Assembly: GCF_013608025.1 (NCBI RefSeq)
Contig: NZ_VDLV01000058.1
Location: 1-41,686 of the forward strand
Direction: 5' to 3'
From: Pseudomonas brassicacearum subsp. neoaurantiaca
GTDB taxonomy: Bacteria; Pseudomonadota; Gammaproteobacteria; Pseudomonadales; Pseudomonadaceae
Length of the DNA: 41,686 bases
The position numbers and the translations under genes were made by a program. Within the stretch, counting starts at the first letter, position 1; every line of letters begins with the position of its first letter. Of the stretch, positions 32,468-41,262 are shown one piece after another. The notes beneath the pieces are model-generated. The model ran no database searches and had not been told where the DNA came from. It saw nothing but the letters and a program-made list of their open reading frames with translations.

Positions 32468-33325
32468 TCAGCAGCGCCCTTCCAGAATCGCCGCATAGCC
32501 CTCGCGATAACTCGGATAGCGGGGCACCCAGCCCAACGCTTTCGCCCGGGCATTGCTGCAGCGCTTGCTACCCGTGCGACGCACGCTGGCGTCATCAGCC
32601 CACTCGGTCACGCCCAAATATTCGCGTAGCCAACCCACCACTTCGGCCAACGGCGCGGGTGCATCGTCGACACCGATGTAGAAATCCTCCAGCTGTACGC
32701 CCTGCCGATCCTTTTCCAACAGAAACGCCAGCAACCCAGCAGCATCGTCCACATGAATCCGGTTGCCATAGAGCGGCGGCTCCGTCGCCACGCGATACCC
32801 TCGACGCACCTGCGTCAGCAGCCATTCGCGGCCCGGGCCATAAATGCCAGTCAATCGCAGAACACTTGCGCGAATACCGCTCTTGAGTGCCACCTGCTCG
32901 GCTTCAAGCATCAAGCGTCCGGAGTAGCCGGCAGCGACAGTCTCGGAGGTCTCATCGATCCACGCACCGTCCTGCTGGCCATACACGCTGCTGCTGGATA
33001 CAAAAATCAGTCGATCGGGCACCTGCCCATAGTCACCCAACCAACTCAGCACGTTCTGCAGCCCCTGGACGTAAGCCTTCCGATAGCCATCCTCATCGTG
33101 CTCGGTGGCGGCGGCGCAATAAACCACATAATCGATAGCGCCTACCGGCCAAGTCATCGGGCAGTCTTCGTTGAACAGGTCGCCGGCAACGCCAGTCACA
33201 CCCTCCGGCAACCGCGAGACATCACGGCGCAGGCCGTGGACATGCCAGCCAGCCGCCAGCAATTCCGTGGCCAGACGACCGCCGACATCGCCACAACCGG
33301 CAATCAAAACAGAAGGCGCGGGCAT
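32468..33325 (-). CDS. NAD-dependent epimerase/dehydratase family protein, YeeZ-like
   Basis: This 285-residue extended-SDR protein has the nucleotide-binding motif VLIAGCGDVGGRLATELL at residues 6-23. VSSSVYGQQDG near 110 contains the Ser and Tyr usual near the active site, although the YxxxK signature is not clear in it. The layout resembles E. coli YeeZ. The substrate is unknown, and sugar-nucleotide epimerase activity should not be assumed. It diverges from exbB, with an AT-rich 189-base region between them. Confidence 0.85.
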   Translation of the reverse strand: MPAPSVLIAGCGDVGGRLATELLAAGWHVHGLRRDVSRLPEGVTGVAGDLFNEDCPMTWPVGAIDYVVYCAAATEHDEDGYRKAYVQGLQNVLSWLGDYGQVPDRLIFVSSSSVYGQQDGAWIDETSETVAAGYSGRLMLEAEQVALKSGIRASVLRLTGIYGPGREWLLTQVRRGYRVATEPPLYGNRIHVDDAAGLLAFLLEKDRQGVQLEDFYIGVDDAPAPLAEVVGWLREYLGVTEWADDASVRRTGSKRCSNARAKALGWVPRYPSYREGYAAILEGRC

Positions 33326-33394
33326 CAGGATCTCCTTTTGGAAAAGCCGCAGACTAGCTGCCAGAGGGGCAAGCGGCTAGCCATGCGACAAAAA

Positions 33395-33440
33395 AAGCAA
33401 GCGTATTGCTTCTGTTAACAAGAATTACTTGCAATAATGC
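33395..33440. promoter_or_regulatory. AT-rich region with inverted repeats upstream of exbB
   Basis: AAGCAA and TTGCTT (33395-33411) are perfect arms around GCGTA. A second, wider pair, TATTGC and GCAATA, spans 33404-33436. TonB-system genes in pseudomonads are often Fur-controlled. However, the best alignment of a 19-base Fur box here (near 33420-33438) matches only about half the positions, so I cannot claim one. Confidence 0.3.
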
Positions 33441-33514
33441 TCGCCACTTTTGTTCTCGGCCTCACGAGGCCTGGAAGAACATCAACCTTCTTTTTTCTCT
33501 CAGGTCCGGCCAGC

Positions 33515-34486
33515 ATGACACGCTCTCTTTCTTCCGCTTCGCCAACCAACCGACCTCGCGCCTGGAGCGCAGTGGCAGCCTTGCTGCTCAGCCTGATGCT
33601 GACGCCGAGCGCCGCCTTCGCCGATGCACAGACGCCCGCCACGACCCCGGCCACCGCGCCCGCTGCCGCACAGGCACCCGCCGACCCGGCCGCCCCCGTT
33701 GCGACGCCGGTGGCCACGGATCCGGCCCAGGCCGTCGACGCCGAGGCGCCCCAAGTGCTCGAAGCCGACAACACCCTGGGCATGGCACACGACCTGTCGC
33801 CCTGGGGCATGTACAAAAACGCCGACGTGGTCGTCAAAGCCGTGATGATCGGCCTGGCCATCGCCTCGATCATCACCTGGACCATCTGGATCGCCAAAGG
33901 CTTCGAACTGCTCGGCGCCAAGCGCCGTCTGCGGGGAGAAATCGCCGCGCTGAAGAAAGCAGCCACCCTCAAGGAAGCCAGCGCCACCGCCGGCAAGGAA
34001 GGCACTCTTGCCAACCTGCTGGTGCATGACGCACTCGAAGAGATGCGCTTGTCAGCCAACAGCCGCGAGAAGGAAGGCATCAAGGAACGCGTGAGCTTCC
34101 GCCTCGAGCGCCTGGTTGCAGCATGCGGTCGCAACATGAGCAGCGGCACCGGCGTGCTCGCCACCATCGGTTCCACTGCGCCGTTCGTCGGCCTGTTCGG
34201 TACCGTGTGGGGGATCATGAACAGCTTCATCGGCATCGCCAAGACCCAGACCACCAACCTCGCCGTCGTCGCCCCCGGTATTGCCGAAGCCTTGCTGGCG
34301 ACCGCCCTGGGCCTGGTCGCGGCTATCCCGGCCGTGGTCATCTATAACGTCTTCGCCCGCTCCATTGCCGGCTACAAGGCCCAGGTTTCCGATGCTTCGG
34401 CCGAAGTCCTGCTGCTGGTCAGCCGCGACCTCGATCACCTGCCGCCCGAGCGTGGCTCGCAACCGCACATGGTGAAAGTGGGGTAA
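33515..34486 (+). CDS. exbB: TonB-system proton channel subunit ExbB
   Basis: ExbB forms, with ExbD, the inner-membrane proton-driven motor that energises TonB. The 323-residue protein has a cleavable signal ending in SAAFA near residue 36, then a Pro/Ala-rich stretch of about 40 residues, and three membrane segments: SIITWTIWIAKGFELLG and, later, two flanking GSTAPFVGLFGTVWGIMNSF and EALLATALGLVAAIPAVVIYN. This long N-terminal extension is usual for Pseudomonas ExbB. The ATG at 33515 has only a weak ribosome site, and an earlier ATG at 33437 has none. exbD starts 6 bases after its stop. Confidence 0.93.
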   Translation: MTRSLSSASPTNRPRAWSAVAALLLSLMLTPSAAFADAQTPATTPATAPAAAQAPADPAAPVATPVATDPAQAVDAEAPQVLEADNTLGMAHDLSPWGMYKNADVVVKAVMIGLAIASIITWTIWIAKGFELLGAKRRLRGEIAALKKAATLKEASATAGKEGTLANLLVHDALEEMRLSANSREKEGIKERVSFRLERLVAACGRNMSSGTGVLATIGSTAPFVGLFGTVWGIMNSFIGIAKTQTTNLAVVAPGIAEALLATALGLVAAIPAVVIYNVFARSIAGYKAQVSDASAEVLLLVSRDLDHLPPERGSQPHMVKVG

Positions 34487-34492
34487 TCGGCC

Positions 34493-34921
34493 ATGGGCCT
34501 GCATTTGAAAGAAGGCGCAGACGACGATCTGGCCGAAAACCACGAAATCAACGTCACGCCGTTCATCGACGTGATGCTGGTGCTGTTGATCATCTTCATG
34601 GTGGCCGCCCCGCTCGCCACCGTGGACATCAAGGTTGATCTTCCCGCGTCCACGGCCAAGCCGTCGCCACGGCCGGAAAAACCGGTGTTCCTGAGCGTCA
34701 AGGCTGACCAGCGCCTGTTCCTGGGCGAAGAGGAAATCAAGGTCGAAAGCCTCGGCCCGACCCTAGACGCCAAGACCCAGGGCAAGAAAGACACGACGAT
34801 CTTCTTCCAGGCCGATAAGGGCGTGGATTACGGCGACCTGATGAGCGTGATGGACGCCCTGCGCGGCGCCGGTTACTTGAAGGTCGGCCTGGTCGGTCTC
34901 GAGACGGCGCCGAAGAAATGA
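34493..34921 (+). CDS. exbD: TonB-system subunit ExbD
   Basis: ExbD is the proton-translocating partner of ExbB. The single membrane helix reads NEINVTPFIDVMLVLLIIFMV, with the essential Asp at D26, followed by a periplasmic domain of about 90 residues. The length of 142 residues is normal. It begins 6 bases after exbB, and its last bases overlap the tonB start by ATGA, which points to a single exbB-exbD-tonB transcript with coupled translation. Confidence 0.96.
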   Translation: MGLHLKEGADDDLAENHEINVTPFIDVMLVLLIIFMVAAPLATVDIKVDLPASTAKPSPRPEKPVFLSVKADQRLFLGEEEIKVESLGPTLDAKTQGKKDTTIFFQADKGVDYGDLMSVMDALRGAGYLKVGLVGLETAPKK

Positions 34922-35673
34922 TCACGACGCGCCAAAAGCTGACGCGTTACAGCGGTAGCCTGGCCGTGGTGCTGGGCGTGCACGCGCTCGCCATCGCACT
35001 GACGCTGAACTGGACGTCCCGTCCGCCCATCGAATTGCCGCCCCAGGCAATGATGGTCGAACTGGCCCCGGTTCCAGCGCCGCCACCGCCAGCACCGCCA
35101 AAAGTCGTCACACCGCCAACACCTCCGGAGCCGGTGGAAGAGCTGCCGCTGCCGAAACTGGCCGAAGCACCGAAGGCGGAAATCGCCGTGCCCAAGCCGG
35201 TCAAGCCCAAGCCGAAGCCTCAACCGCCCAAGCCCAAGCCAGTGGAGAAAAAGCCGGAGCCGCCGAAGGAAACCCCATCGGAGCGAAAGCCCGCCGACAC
35301 GCAGCCAACCCAGGCACCCACCGAGAAGTCCGCGCAGCCGGCCCCCGGCCCTTCGCCCGCGCAAATGGCGGCTAAGGCCAGTTGGCAAGGCACGCTGCTG
35401 GCGCATCTGGGCAAATACAAGAAGTACCCGGCCAGCGCCCAGGCACGCGGCAAGGAAGGCATGAACCGCTTGCGGTTCGTGGTGGATGCCGAGGGCAACG
35501 TGGTGTCCTTCGAACTGGTGGGCAAATCAGGCAACGCCGATCTGGACCGGGCCACCCTGGAAATGATCCGCCGCGCCCAACCGCTGCCCAAGCCACCGGC
35601 CGACCTGCTGACCAACGGCACGGTGGAACTGACGGCGCCGTTCCTGTATTCCATCGACAAGCGTCGGCGCTGA
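34918..35673 (+). CDS. tonB: Energy-transducing protein TonB
   Basis: TonB spans the periplasm and passes energy from ExbBD to outer-membrane receptors for siderophores and vitamin B12. The 251-residue protein has an N-terminal membrane anchor (LAVVLGVHALAIALTL, about residues 15-30), a Pro/Lys/Glu-rich spacer at about 40-150 (for example PPPPAPPKVVTPPTPP and KPKPKPQPPKPKP) and a C-terminal TonB domain at about 165-250 with RFVVDAEGNVVSFELVGKSG. It overlaps exbD by four bases. A REP pair and a terminator follow it. Confidence 0.96.
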   Translation: MITTRQKLTRYSGSLAVVLGVHALAIALTLNWTSRPPIELPPQAMMVELAPVPAPPPPAPPKVVTPPTPPEPVEELPLPKLAEAPKAEIAVPKPVKPKPKPQPPKPKPVEKKPEPPKETPSERKPADTQPTQAPTEKSAQPAPGPSPAQMAAKASWQGTLLAHLGKYKKYPASAQARGKEGMNRLRFVVDAEGNVVSFELVGKSGNADLDRATLEMIRRAQPLPKPPADLLTNGTVELTAPFLYSIDKRRR

Positions 35674-35700
35674 CCCAAACACCCGATGGCAGGGTGAACC

Positions 35701-35834
35701 TTGTGGCGAGGGAGCTTGCTCCCGCTGGGCGGCGAAGCGGCCCCAAACCGTTGAATGCGATATATCAGAATGATCGCATCCACCGAACCGGGGCCTGCTG
35801 CGCAGGCCAGCGGGAGCAAGCGCCCTCGCCACAA
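35701..35834. repeat. REP pair, family B
   Basis: TTGTGGCGAGGGAGCTTGCTC and its complement lie about 90 bases apart. The right arm carries one substitution (AAGCGCCC in place of AAGCTCCC). This pair lies between tandem genes, tonB and oxyR, ahead of a terminator. Confidence 0.85.
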
Positions 35835-35839
35835 TGAAA

Positions 35840-35866
35840 ACAAAGGCATCGAAAGATGCCTTTTTC
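35840..35866 (+). terminator. Terminator between tonB and oxyR
   Basis: AAAGGCATC and GATGCCTTT form a 9-bp stem with a GAAA tetraloop and a T5 tail. It ends exbB-exbD-tonB and separates it from oxyR. Confidence 0.9.
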
Positions 35867-35984
35867 ATATCCGGCAACGACCATACAGACATTCGCCAGT
35901 GTCGCACCGCGCCTCCAGTCTGATAACGTGCGTCTATCGATTGCAGCCGGTATGCTTGGCTCGCAACTTCACGGACGTTTCGCC

Positions 35985-36905
35985 ATGACCCTCACAGAAT
36001 TACGCTACATCGTGACCCTCGCCCAAGAGCAGCATTTCGGCCACGCGGCCGAGCGTTGCCATGTCAGCCAGCCGACGCTGTCGGTGGGTGTGAAAAAGCT
36101 TGAAGACGAACTCGGTGTGCTGATTTTCGAGCGCAGCAAAAGCGCCGTGCGCCTGACCCCGGTGGGCGAAGGCATCGTCGCCCAGGCGCAAAAGGTCCTG
36201 GAACAGGCCCAGGGCATTCGCGAACTGGCCCAGGCCGGCAAGAACCAGCTGACCGCCCCGCTGAAAGTCGGCGCGATCTACACCGTCGGGCCGTATCTGT
36301 TCCCGCACCTGATTCCACAACTGCACCGGGTTGCCCCGCAGATGCCGTTGTATATCGAAGAAAACTTCACCCACGTGCTGCGCGACAAGCTGCGCAACGG
36401 CGAACTGGACGCGATCATCATCGCCCTGCCGTTCAACGAAGCCGACGTCCTGACCCTGCCGCTTTATGACGAACCGTTCTACGTCCTGATGCCGGCCCAG
36501 CACCCCTGGACCCAGAAAAAAACCATCGACGCGGCCCTGCTCAACGACAAGAGCCTGTTGTTGCTCGGCGAAGGCCACTGCTTCCGCGACCAGGTGCTCG
36601 AAGCCTGCCCGACCCTGACCAAGGGCAGCGAAGGCGCCAAGCACACCACGGTGGAATCCAGCTCCCTGGAAACCATTCGCCACATGGTCGCCTCCGGCCT
36701 GGGCATTTCGATCCTGCCGTTGTCGGCGGTGGACAGCCATCATTACTCCCCCGGCGTGATCGAAGTCCGCCCGCTGACGGCCCCCGTGCCGTTCCGCACC
36801 GTTGCCATCGCCTGGCGCGCCAGCTTCCCGCGACCCAAGGCCATCGAGATCCTCGCCGACTCGATCCGCCTGTGCTCCGTGGCCAAGCCGCCTGCCGCCA
36901 AGTAA
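35985..36905 (+). CDS. oxyR: Hydrogen-peroxide regulator OxyR
   Basis: OxyR is a LysR-type regulator that turns on catalase, peroxidase and iron-storage genes when its cysteines form a disulfide. The 306-residue protein has the HTH at residues 1-60 (FGHAAERCHVSQPTLSVGVKKLE) and exactly the redox cysteines C199 and C208 in GEGHCFRDQVLEACPTL. The frame is open back to 35856 inside the tonB terminator, so the start MTLTELRYIV at 35985 is the reliable one. recG starts 9 bases after its stop and is probably cotranscribed, as in P. aeruginosa. Confidence 0.97.
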   Translation: MTLTELRYIVTLAQEQHFGHAAERCHVSQPTLSVGVKKLEDELGVLIFERSKSAVRLTPVGEGIVAQAQKVLEQAQGIRELAQAGKNQLTAPLKVGAIYTVGPYLFPHLIPQLHRVAPQMPLYIEENFTHVLRDKLRNGELDAIIIALPFNEADVLTLPLYDEPFYVLMPAQHPWTQKKTIDAALLNDKSLLLLGEGHCFRDQVLEACPTLTKGSEGAKHTTVESSSLETIRHMVASGLGISILPLSAVDSHHYSPGVIEVRPLTAPVPFRTVAIAWRASFPRPKAIEILADSIRLCSVAKPPAAK

Positions 36906-36914
36906 GCCGTAGCC

Positions 36915-38990
36915 ATGACTGAGCTGTCGAAAGTGCCGGTGACGACACTCAAGGGTGTCGGTGAAGCCATGGCCGAAAAGTTGGCCAAGGTCGGCCTGGA
37001 AAACCTCCAGGACGTGCTGTTTCACTTGCCGTTGCGCTATCAGGATCGCACCCGCGTGGTGCCCATCGGTCATTTGCGGCCCGGGCAGGATGCGGTCGTG
37101 GAAGGCACCGTCAGCGGCGCCGATGTGGTCATGGGCCGGCGTCGCAGCCTGGTGGTGCGCCTGCAGGACGGCACCGGCGGGCTCAGCCTGCGTTTCTATC
37201 ATTTCAGCAATGCGCAAAAGGAAGGTCTCAAGCGTGGCACCCGCGTGCGCTGCTATGGCGAGGCGCGGCCCGGTGCGTCGGGGCTGGAGATCTATCATCC
37301 GGAATACCGCGCCATCACCGGCGACGAACCGCCGCCCGTGGCGGAAACCCTGACGCCGGTCTACCCACTCACCGAAGGCCTGACCCAACAGCGCCTGCGC
37401 CAGCTCTGCCAGCAAACCTTGACGATGCTCGGCCCCACCAGCCTGCCGGACTGGCTGCCCAAGGAATTGGCCCGGGATTATCAGCTTGCGCCGCTGGCCG
37501 ACGCGATTCGCTACTTGCATCACCCGCCCGCCGATGCCGACGTGGAAGAGCTCGCCCTCGGCCATCACTGGGCCCAACATCGCCTCGCCTTCGAAGAACT
37601 GTTGACCCATCAACTCTCCCAGCAACGCCTTCGGGAAAGCCTGCGCTCGCTGCGCGCCCCGGCCATGCCCAAGGCGACGAAGTTGCCGGCTCGCTACTTG
37701 GCCAATCTCGGTTTTACCCCCACTGGCGCGCAGCAGCGGGTCGGCAACGAAATCGCCTACGACCTGAGCCAGCCCGAGCCGATGCTGCGACTGATCCAGG
37801 GCGACGTGGGTGCCGGCAAGACCGTGGTCGCCGCCCTCGCCGCGCTGCAAGCGCTGGAAGCCGGTTATCAGGTGGCGTTGATGGCGCCCACCGAGATCCT
37901 GGCCGAGCAACATTTCATCACCTTCCAGCGCTGGCTCGAACCCCTGGGCATCGAAGTCGCCTGGCTGGCCGGCAAGCTCAAGGGCAAGAACCGCGCCGCC
38001 GCCCTCGCGCAAATCGCCGAGGGCGCGCCGATGGTGGTCGGTACCCACGCCTTGTTCCAGGACGAAGTGCAGTTCAAGAACCTGGCCTTGGTGATCATCG
38101 ACGAACAGCACCGCTTCGGCGTCCAACAGCGCCTGGCCCTGCGCCAGAAAGGCGTCGGCGGGCGGATGTGCCCACACCAGTTGATCATGACCGCCACGCC
38201 GATCCCACGGACCCTGGCGATGAGTGCCTACGCCGACCTCGACACCTCGATCCTCGACGAACTGCCGCCCGGTCGAACGCCGGTCAACACCGTGCTGGTC
38301 ACCGATACCCGACGAGTGGAAGTGATCGAGCGCGTGCGCAGCGCCTGCGCCGAAGGACGGCAGGCCTATTGGGTCTGCACGCTGATCGAAGAGTCGGAAG
38401 AACTGACCTGCCAGGCGGCCGAAACCACCTATGAAGACCTCACCGCCGCCCTCGGCGAATTGAAGGTCGGGCTGATCCACGGCCGCATGAAGCCCGCCGA
38501 AAAAGCCGCGGTGATGGCCGAATTCAAGGCCGGCGCCCTGCAACTGCTGGTCGCCACCACCGTGATCGAGGTTGGCGTCGATGTGCCCAACGCCAGCCTG
38601 ATGATCATCGAAAACCCCGAGCGCCTGGGCCTGGCGCAGTTGCACCAGTTGCGTGGCCGGGTCGGTCGGGGCAGCGCCGCCAGCCATTGCGTGCTGCTGT
38701 ATCACCCGCCGCTTTCACAGATCGGCCGTCAGCGCCTGGGCATCATGCGCGAAACCAACGACGGTTTCGTCATCGCCGAAAAAGACCTCGAATTGCGCGG
38801 CCCGGGTGAAATGCTCGGCACGCGCCAGACGGGTCTGCTTCAATTCAAGGTGGCCGACCTGATGCGCGACGCCGATCTGCTGCCGGCGGTTCGCGACGCC
38901 GCCCAGGCATTGCTGGAGCGCTGGCCCGACCATGTCAGCCCGCTGCTGGATCGCTGGCTGCGGCATGGGCAGCAATACGGCCAAGTGTGA
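36915..38990 (+). CDS. recG: ATP-dependent DNA helicase RecG
   Basis: RecG reverses stalled replication forks and processes branched recombination intermediates. The 691-residue protein has an N-terminal wedge/OB-fold domain (about 1-160, with VEGTVSGADVVMGRRRSLVVRLQDGTG), then the SF2 helicase motor: Walker A GDVGAGKT near residue 296, DEQHRFGVQQR (motif II), TATPIPRTLAM (motif III) and the C-terminal QLRGRVGRG (motif VI). The length matches the family. It follows oxyR after 9 bases and is followed by the YbaK-HDOD gene. Confidence 0.97.
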   Translation: MTELSKVPVTTLKGVGEAMAEKLAKVGLENLQDVLFHLPLRYQDRTRVVPIGHLRPGQDAVVEGTVSGADVVMGRRRSLVVRLQDGTGGLSLRFYHFSNAQKEGLKRGTRVRCYGEARPGASGLEIYHPEYRAITGDEPPPVAETLTPVYPLTEGLTQQRLRQLCQQTLTMLGPTSLPDWLPKELARDYQLAPLADAIRYLHHPPADADVEELALGHHWAQHRLAFEELLTHQLSQQRLRESLRSLRAPAMPKATKLPARYLANLGFTPTGAQQRVGNEIAYDLSQPEPMLRLIQGDVGAGKTVVAALAALQALEAGYQVALMAPTEILAEQHFITFQRWLEPLGIEVAWLAGKLKGKNRAAALAQIAEGAPMVVGTHALFQDEVQFKNLALVIIDEQHRFGVQQRLALRQKGVGGRMCPHQLIMTATPIPRTLAMSAYADLDTSILDELPPGRTPVNTVLVTDTRRVEVIERVRSACAEGRQAYWVCTLIEESEELTCQAAETTYEDLTAALGELKVGLIHGRMKPAEKAAVMAEFKAGALQLLVATTVIEVGVDVPNASLMIIENPERLGLAQLHQLRGRVGRGSAASHCVLLYHPPLSQIGRQRLGIMRETNDGFVIAEKDLELRGPGEMLGTRQTGLLQFKVADLMRDADLLPAVRDAAQALLERWPDHVSPLLDRWLRHGQQYGQV

Positions 38991-39069
38991 GCACGCGCTC
39001 AGTTTTCTGGACGCGCCTGTTGGACAAGCTGGTTATACTGGCCCACTTGTAGGAAAACGGATACAGACC

Positions 39070-40467
39070 ATGACTGAAGCTGCCCTCGTCCCCGAAACCC
39101 CGCACGCTCCGTCTGTTATTCGGCAGTTGCTCGAGAAATTGGGCATCGCCTTTGACGAAGTCATCGAACGACCGGGCCTCAACCCCGCTCGCAAAGTGCA
39201 GGCCGTGCTGCTGCACGATGCCGTTGGCGCGCTCATGGTCCTGTTTCCGCAAAGCCAGTTGCTGGACCTCAACCGCCTGGCCGAACTCACTGGCCGCAAA
39301 CTCACCGCGGTGCCGACCGAACGCTTGGAACGCATGCTCGGCAAACACAGCCTGAGCCTGCTGCCGGGCCTGCCCGCGCTGACCAGTTCGCCATGCCTGT
39401 ACGAAGAAGGCCTGCTGCGCGAACCCAAACTGCTGATCAACTCGGGCGAGCCGGGGCTGCTGCTGGAAGTCACCAGCGAAGCCTTCAAGACCATGCTCAC
39501 CAAGGCCAGCGCCGCGACGTTCGGCGAACCTGTGGCCAATATCACCCCGAACCTGGACCGCCCGCACGACGACCGTCAGGAAATTACCCTGGCCGTGCAA
39601 GCGTTCACCGCCCGGCGCATCCAGCAACGGCTGGAAGAGACCATCGAGATCCCGCCGCTGGCTGAAACCGCGCAAAAAATCATTAAGCTGCGGGTCGACC
39701 CCGACGCCACCATCGACGACATCACGGGCGTGGTGGAAACCGACCCGGCACTGGCCGCACAAGTGGTGAGCTGGGCCGCATCGCCGTACTACGCGTCGCC
39801 GGGCAAGATTCGCTCGGTGGAAGACGCCATCGTCCGCGTGCTGGGCTTCGACCTGGTGATCAACCTGGCGCTGGGCCTGGCCCTGGGCAAGACCTTGAGC
39901 CTGCCCAAGGACCACCCGCAACACACCACGCCGTACTGGCAGCAATCGATCTACACCGCCGCCGTCATCGAAGGCCTGACCCGCGCCATGCCCCGCGCCC
40001 AGCGCCCGGAAGGCGGCCTGACGTACCTGTCGGGCCTGCTGCACAACTTTGGCTACCTGCTGCTGGCCCACGTCTTCCCGCCGCATTTCTCATTGATCTG
40101 CCGGCACCTGGAAGTCAACCCGCACCTGTGCCACAGCTACGTGGAGCAACACTTGCTGGGCATCAGCCGCGAGCAGATCGGCGCCTGGCTGATGCGCTAC
40201 TGGGACATGCCCGACGAACTGGCCACCGCCCTGCGCTTCCAGCACGATCCTCACTACGACGGCGAATACGCCGCCTACCCGAACCTGGTATGCCTGGCCG
40301 TGCGCCTGCTGCGCTCACGCAGCATCGGCTCCGGCCCGGACGAAGACATCCCCGATGCGCTGCTCGATCGCGTGGGACTGACCCGGGAAAAGGCCAATGA
40401 TGTGGTGAGCAAGGTGCTGGAAGCTGAGGTGCTGCTGCGGGAATTGGCTTCGCAGTTCAGCCATTGA
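39070..40467 (+). CDS. YbaK-like domain fused to HDOD signalling domain
   Basis: This 465-residue protein has an N-terminal YbaK/aminoacyl-tRNA deacylase-like domain (about residues 15-150, with IERPGLNPARKVQAVLLHDAVGALMVLFP) and a C-terminal HDOD domain (about 190-390, with IPPLAETAQKIIKLRVDPDA and LSGLLHNFGYLLLAHVFP). HDOD domains usually act in signalling without a full HD hydrolase centre. The combination is known in pseudomonads, but its biochemical role is unknown to me. The frame opens at 38932 inside recG, but ATG 39070 (MTEAALVPE) lies past the recG stop and gives a normal N-terminus. The ribosome site is weak. Confidence 0.87.
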   Translation: MTEAALVPETPHAPSVIRQLLEKLGIAFDEVIERPGLNPARKVQAVLLHDAVGALMVLFPQSQLLDLNRLAELTGRKLTAVPTERLERMLGKHSLSLLPGLPALTSSPCLYEEGLLREPKLLINSGEPGLLLEVTSEAFKTMLTKASAATFGEPVANITPNLDRPHDDRQEITLAVQAFTARRIQQRLEETIEIPPLAETAQKIIKLRVDPDATIDDITGVVETDPALAAQVVSWAASPYYASPGKIRSVEDAIVRVLGFDLVINLALGLALGKTLSLPKDHPQHTTPYWQQSIYTAAVIEGLTRAMPRAQRPEGGLTYLSGLLHNFGYLLLAHVFPPHFSLICRHLEVNPHLCHSYVEQHLLGISREQIGAWLMRYWDMPDELATALRFQHDPHYDGEYAAYPNLVCLAVRLLRSRSIGSGPDEDIPDALLDRVGLTREKANDVVSKVLEAEVLLRELASQFSH

Positions 40468-40491
40468 TTGCCGACGCAGGCAGCCGAGCTT

Positions 40492-40624
40492 TTGTGGCGA
40501 GGGAGCTTGCTCCCGCTCGGCTGCGCAGCAGTCGCAAAACCTGCCGACGCGGTCCGTCAGGGGAAACGCATTAGCCTATTTGGGGCCGCTTCGCAGCCCA
40601 GCGGGAGCAAGCTCCCTCGCCACG
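40492..40624. repeat. REP pair, family B
   Basis: TTGTGGCGAGGGAGCTTGCTC and its complement lie about 85 bases apart. The intervening DNA also holds GGGCCGCTTCGCAGCCC-like dyads. The pair lies between the convergent HDOD and SCP2-like genes. Confidence 0.88.
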
Positions 40625-40634
40625 GGGTTCTCGA

Positions 40635-41015
40635 CTAGACCTTCTTGGCCTTCCTCGGCTTCAAATACTTCATCAGCCCTTGAAACCAAATCACCAACGC
40701 CGGATTACCCTTGATCTGGATCGATTTGTCCTGAATCCCCGTCATGAACGCCAACTGCTTGTTCTTCGCCTGCATCGTGGCGAAGCCATAGCCTGCATCC
40801 TTGAACGCAATGGCAAAGGCCGGCGTTGGATAAACACCCGACTGGCTGGTGATTCGCTGGTTCTTCACGGTGAAATGCCGGGCGACCTTGCCGTCCAGGG
40901 TTTGCAGCTGGAACACCAGCTCCTTGTCGCCTAGCTGCTGTTGGAAAGCCGGGTTGGTGCGGCTGGCCTTGCCCATCAACAACCCCAGCATCCACAACAA
41001 GAAACGAAATTTCAT
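40635..41015 (-). CDS. SCP2-like sterol-binding-domain protein
   Basis: This 126-residue protein resembles the SCP2 lipid-carrier fold: FQLQTLDGKVARHFTVKNQRITSQ, then YPTPAFAIAFKDAGYGFATMQA and a hydrophobic core ending in IQIKGNPALVIWFQGLMKYL. The short hydrophobic N-terminus (MKFRFLLWMLGLLMG) may be a membrane anchor or part of the fold. The function is not known; lipid binding is inferred. The ATG at 41015 has GAGG 8 bases upstream; a GTG two codons earlier is too close to it. The basic tail LKPRKAKKV is unremarkable. Confidence 0.8.
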   Translation of the reverse strand: MKFRFLLWMLGLLMGKASRTNPAFQQQLGDKELVFQLQTLDGKVARHFTVKNQRITSQSGVYPTPAFAIAFKDAGYGFATMQAKNKQLAFMTGIQDKSIQIKGNPALVIWFQGLMKYLKPRKAKKV

Positions 41016-41262
41016 CGGCACAGCCTCGTGAGAAAAATGAACGGCTGGCGCAGTTTAGCGATTCTCCAGCGGAACGCCATCATCGAATCCGGTTTGCGGA
41101 AGATCGGCTTTATTTTCTGCATGATGACTGCTAAGTCATGTTTAGAAGCGGCATTCCACGTCCTTCAGACTCGTCGGAGATTTCCTTCAAAACGCAGGGC
41201 TGTTCATGAACTAGGCAGCGCTTCGAAGCACGGCTAACCTCTGCTCGTCATCGCAAAAAACG
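41016..41262. other. Intergenic region, no gene seen
   Basis: This part of the 456-base gap between the SCP2-like and DUF6124 genes contains no supported gene. A few short frames exist in both directions without ribosome sites or motifs. I see no REP pair or strong terminator in it. Confidence 0.5.

Noticed and set aside
33420..33438. A possible Fur box before exbB.
   Set aside because: Only about 9 of 19 positions match the consensus, so it is not reported as such.
36000..38705. A 901-codon open frame on the minus strand across oxyR and recG.
   Set aside because: It lies antisense to two well-recognised genes, is rich in Gly, Gln and His in the pattern of a reversed GC-rich coding strand, and shows no domain.
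38995..39069. TATACT near 39033 as a promoter of the YbaK-HDOD gene.
   Set aside because: No -35 element lies at a sensible distance, so the gene could equally be read from oxyR-recG.
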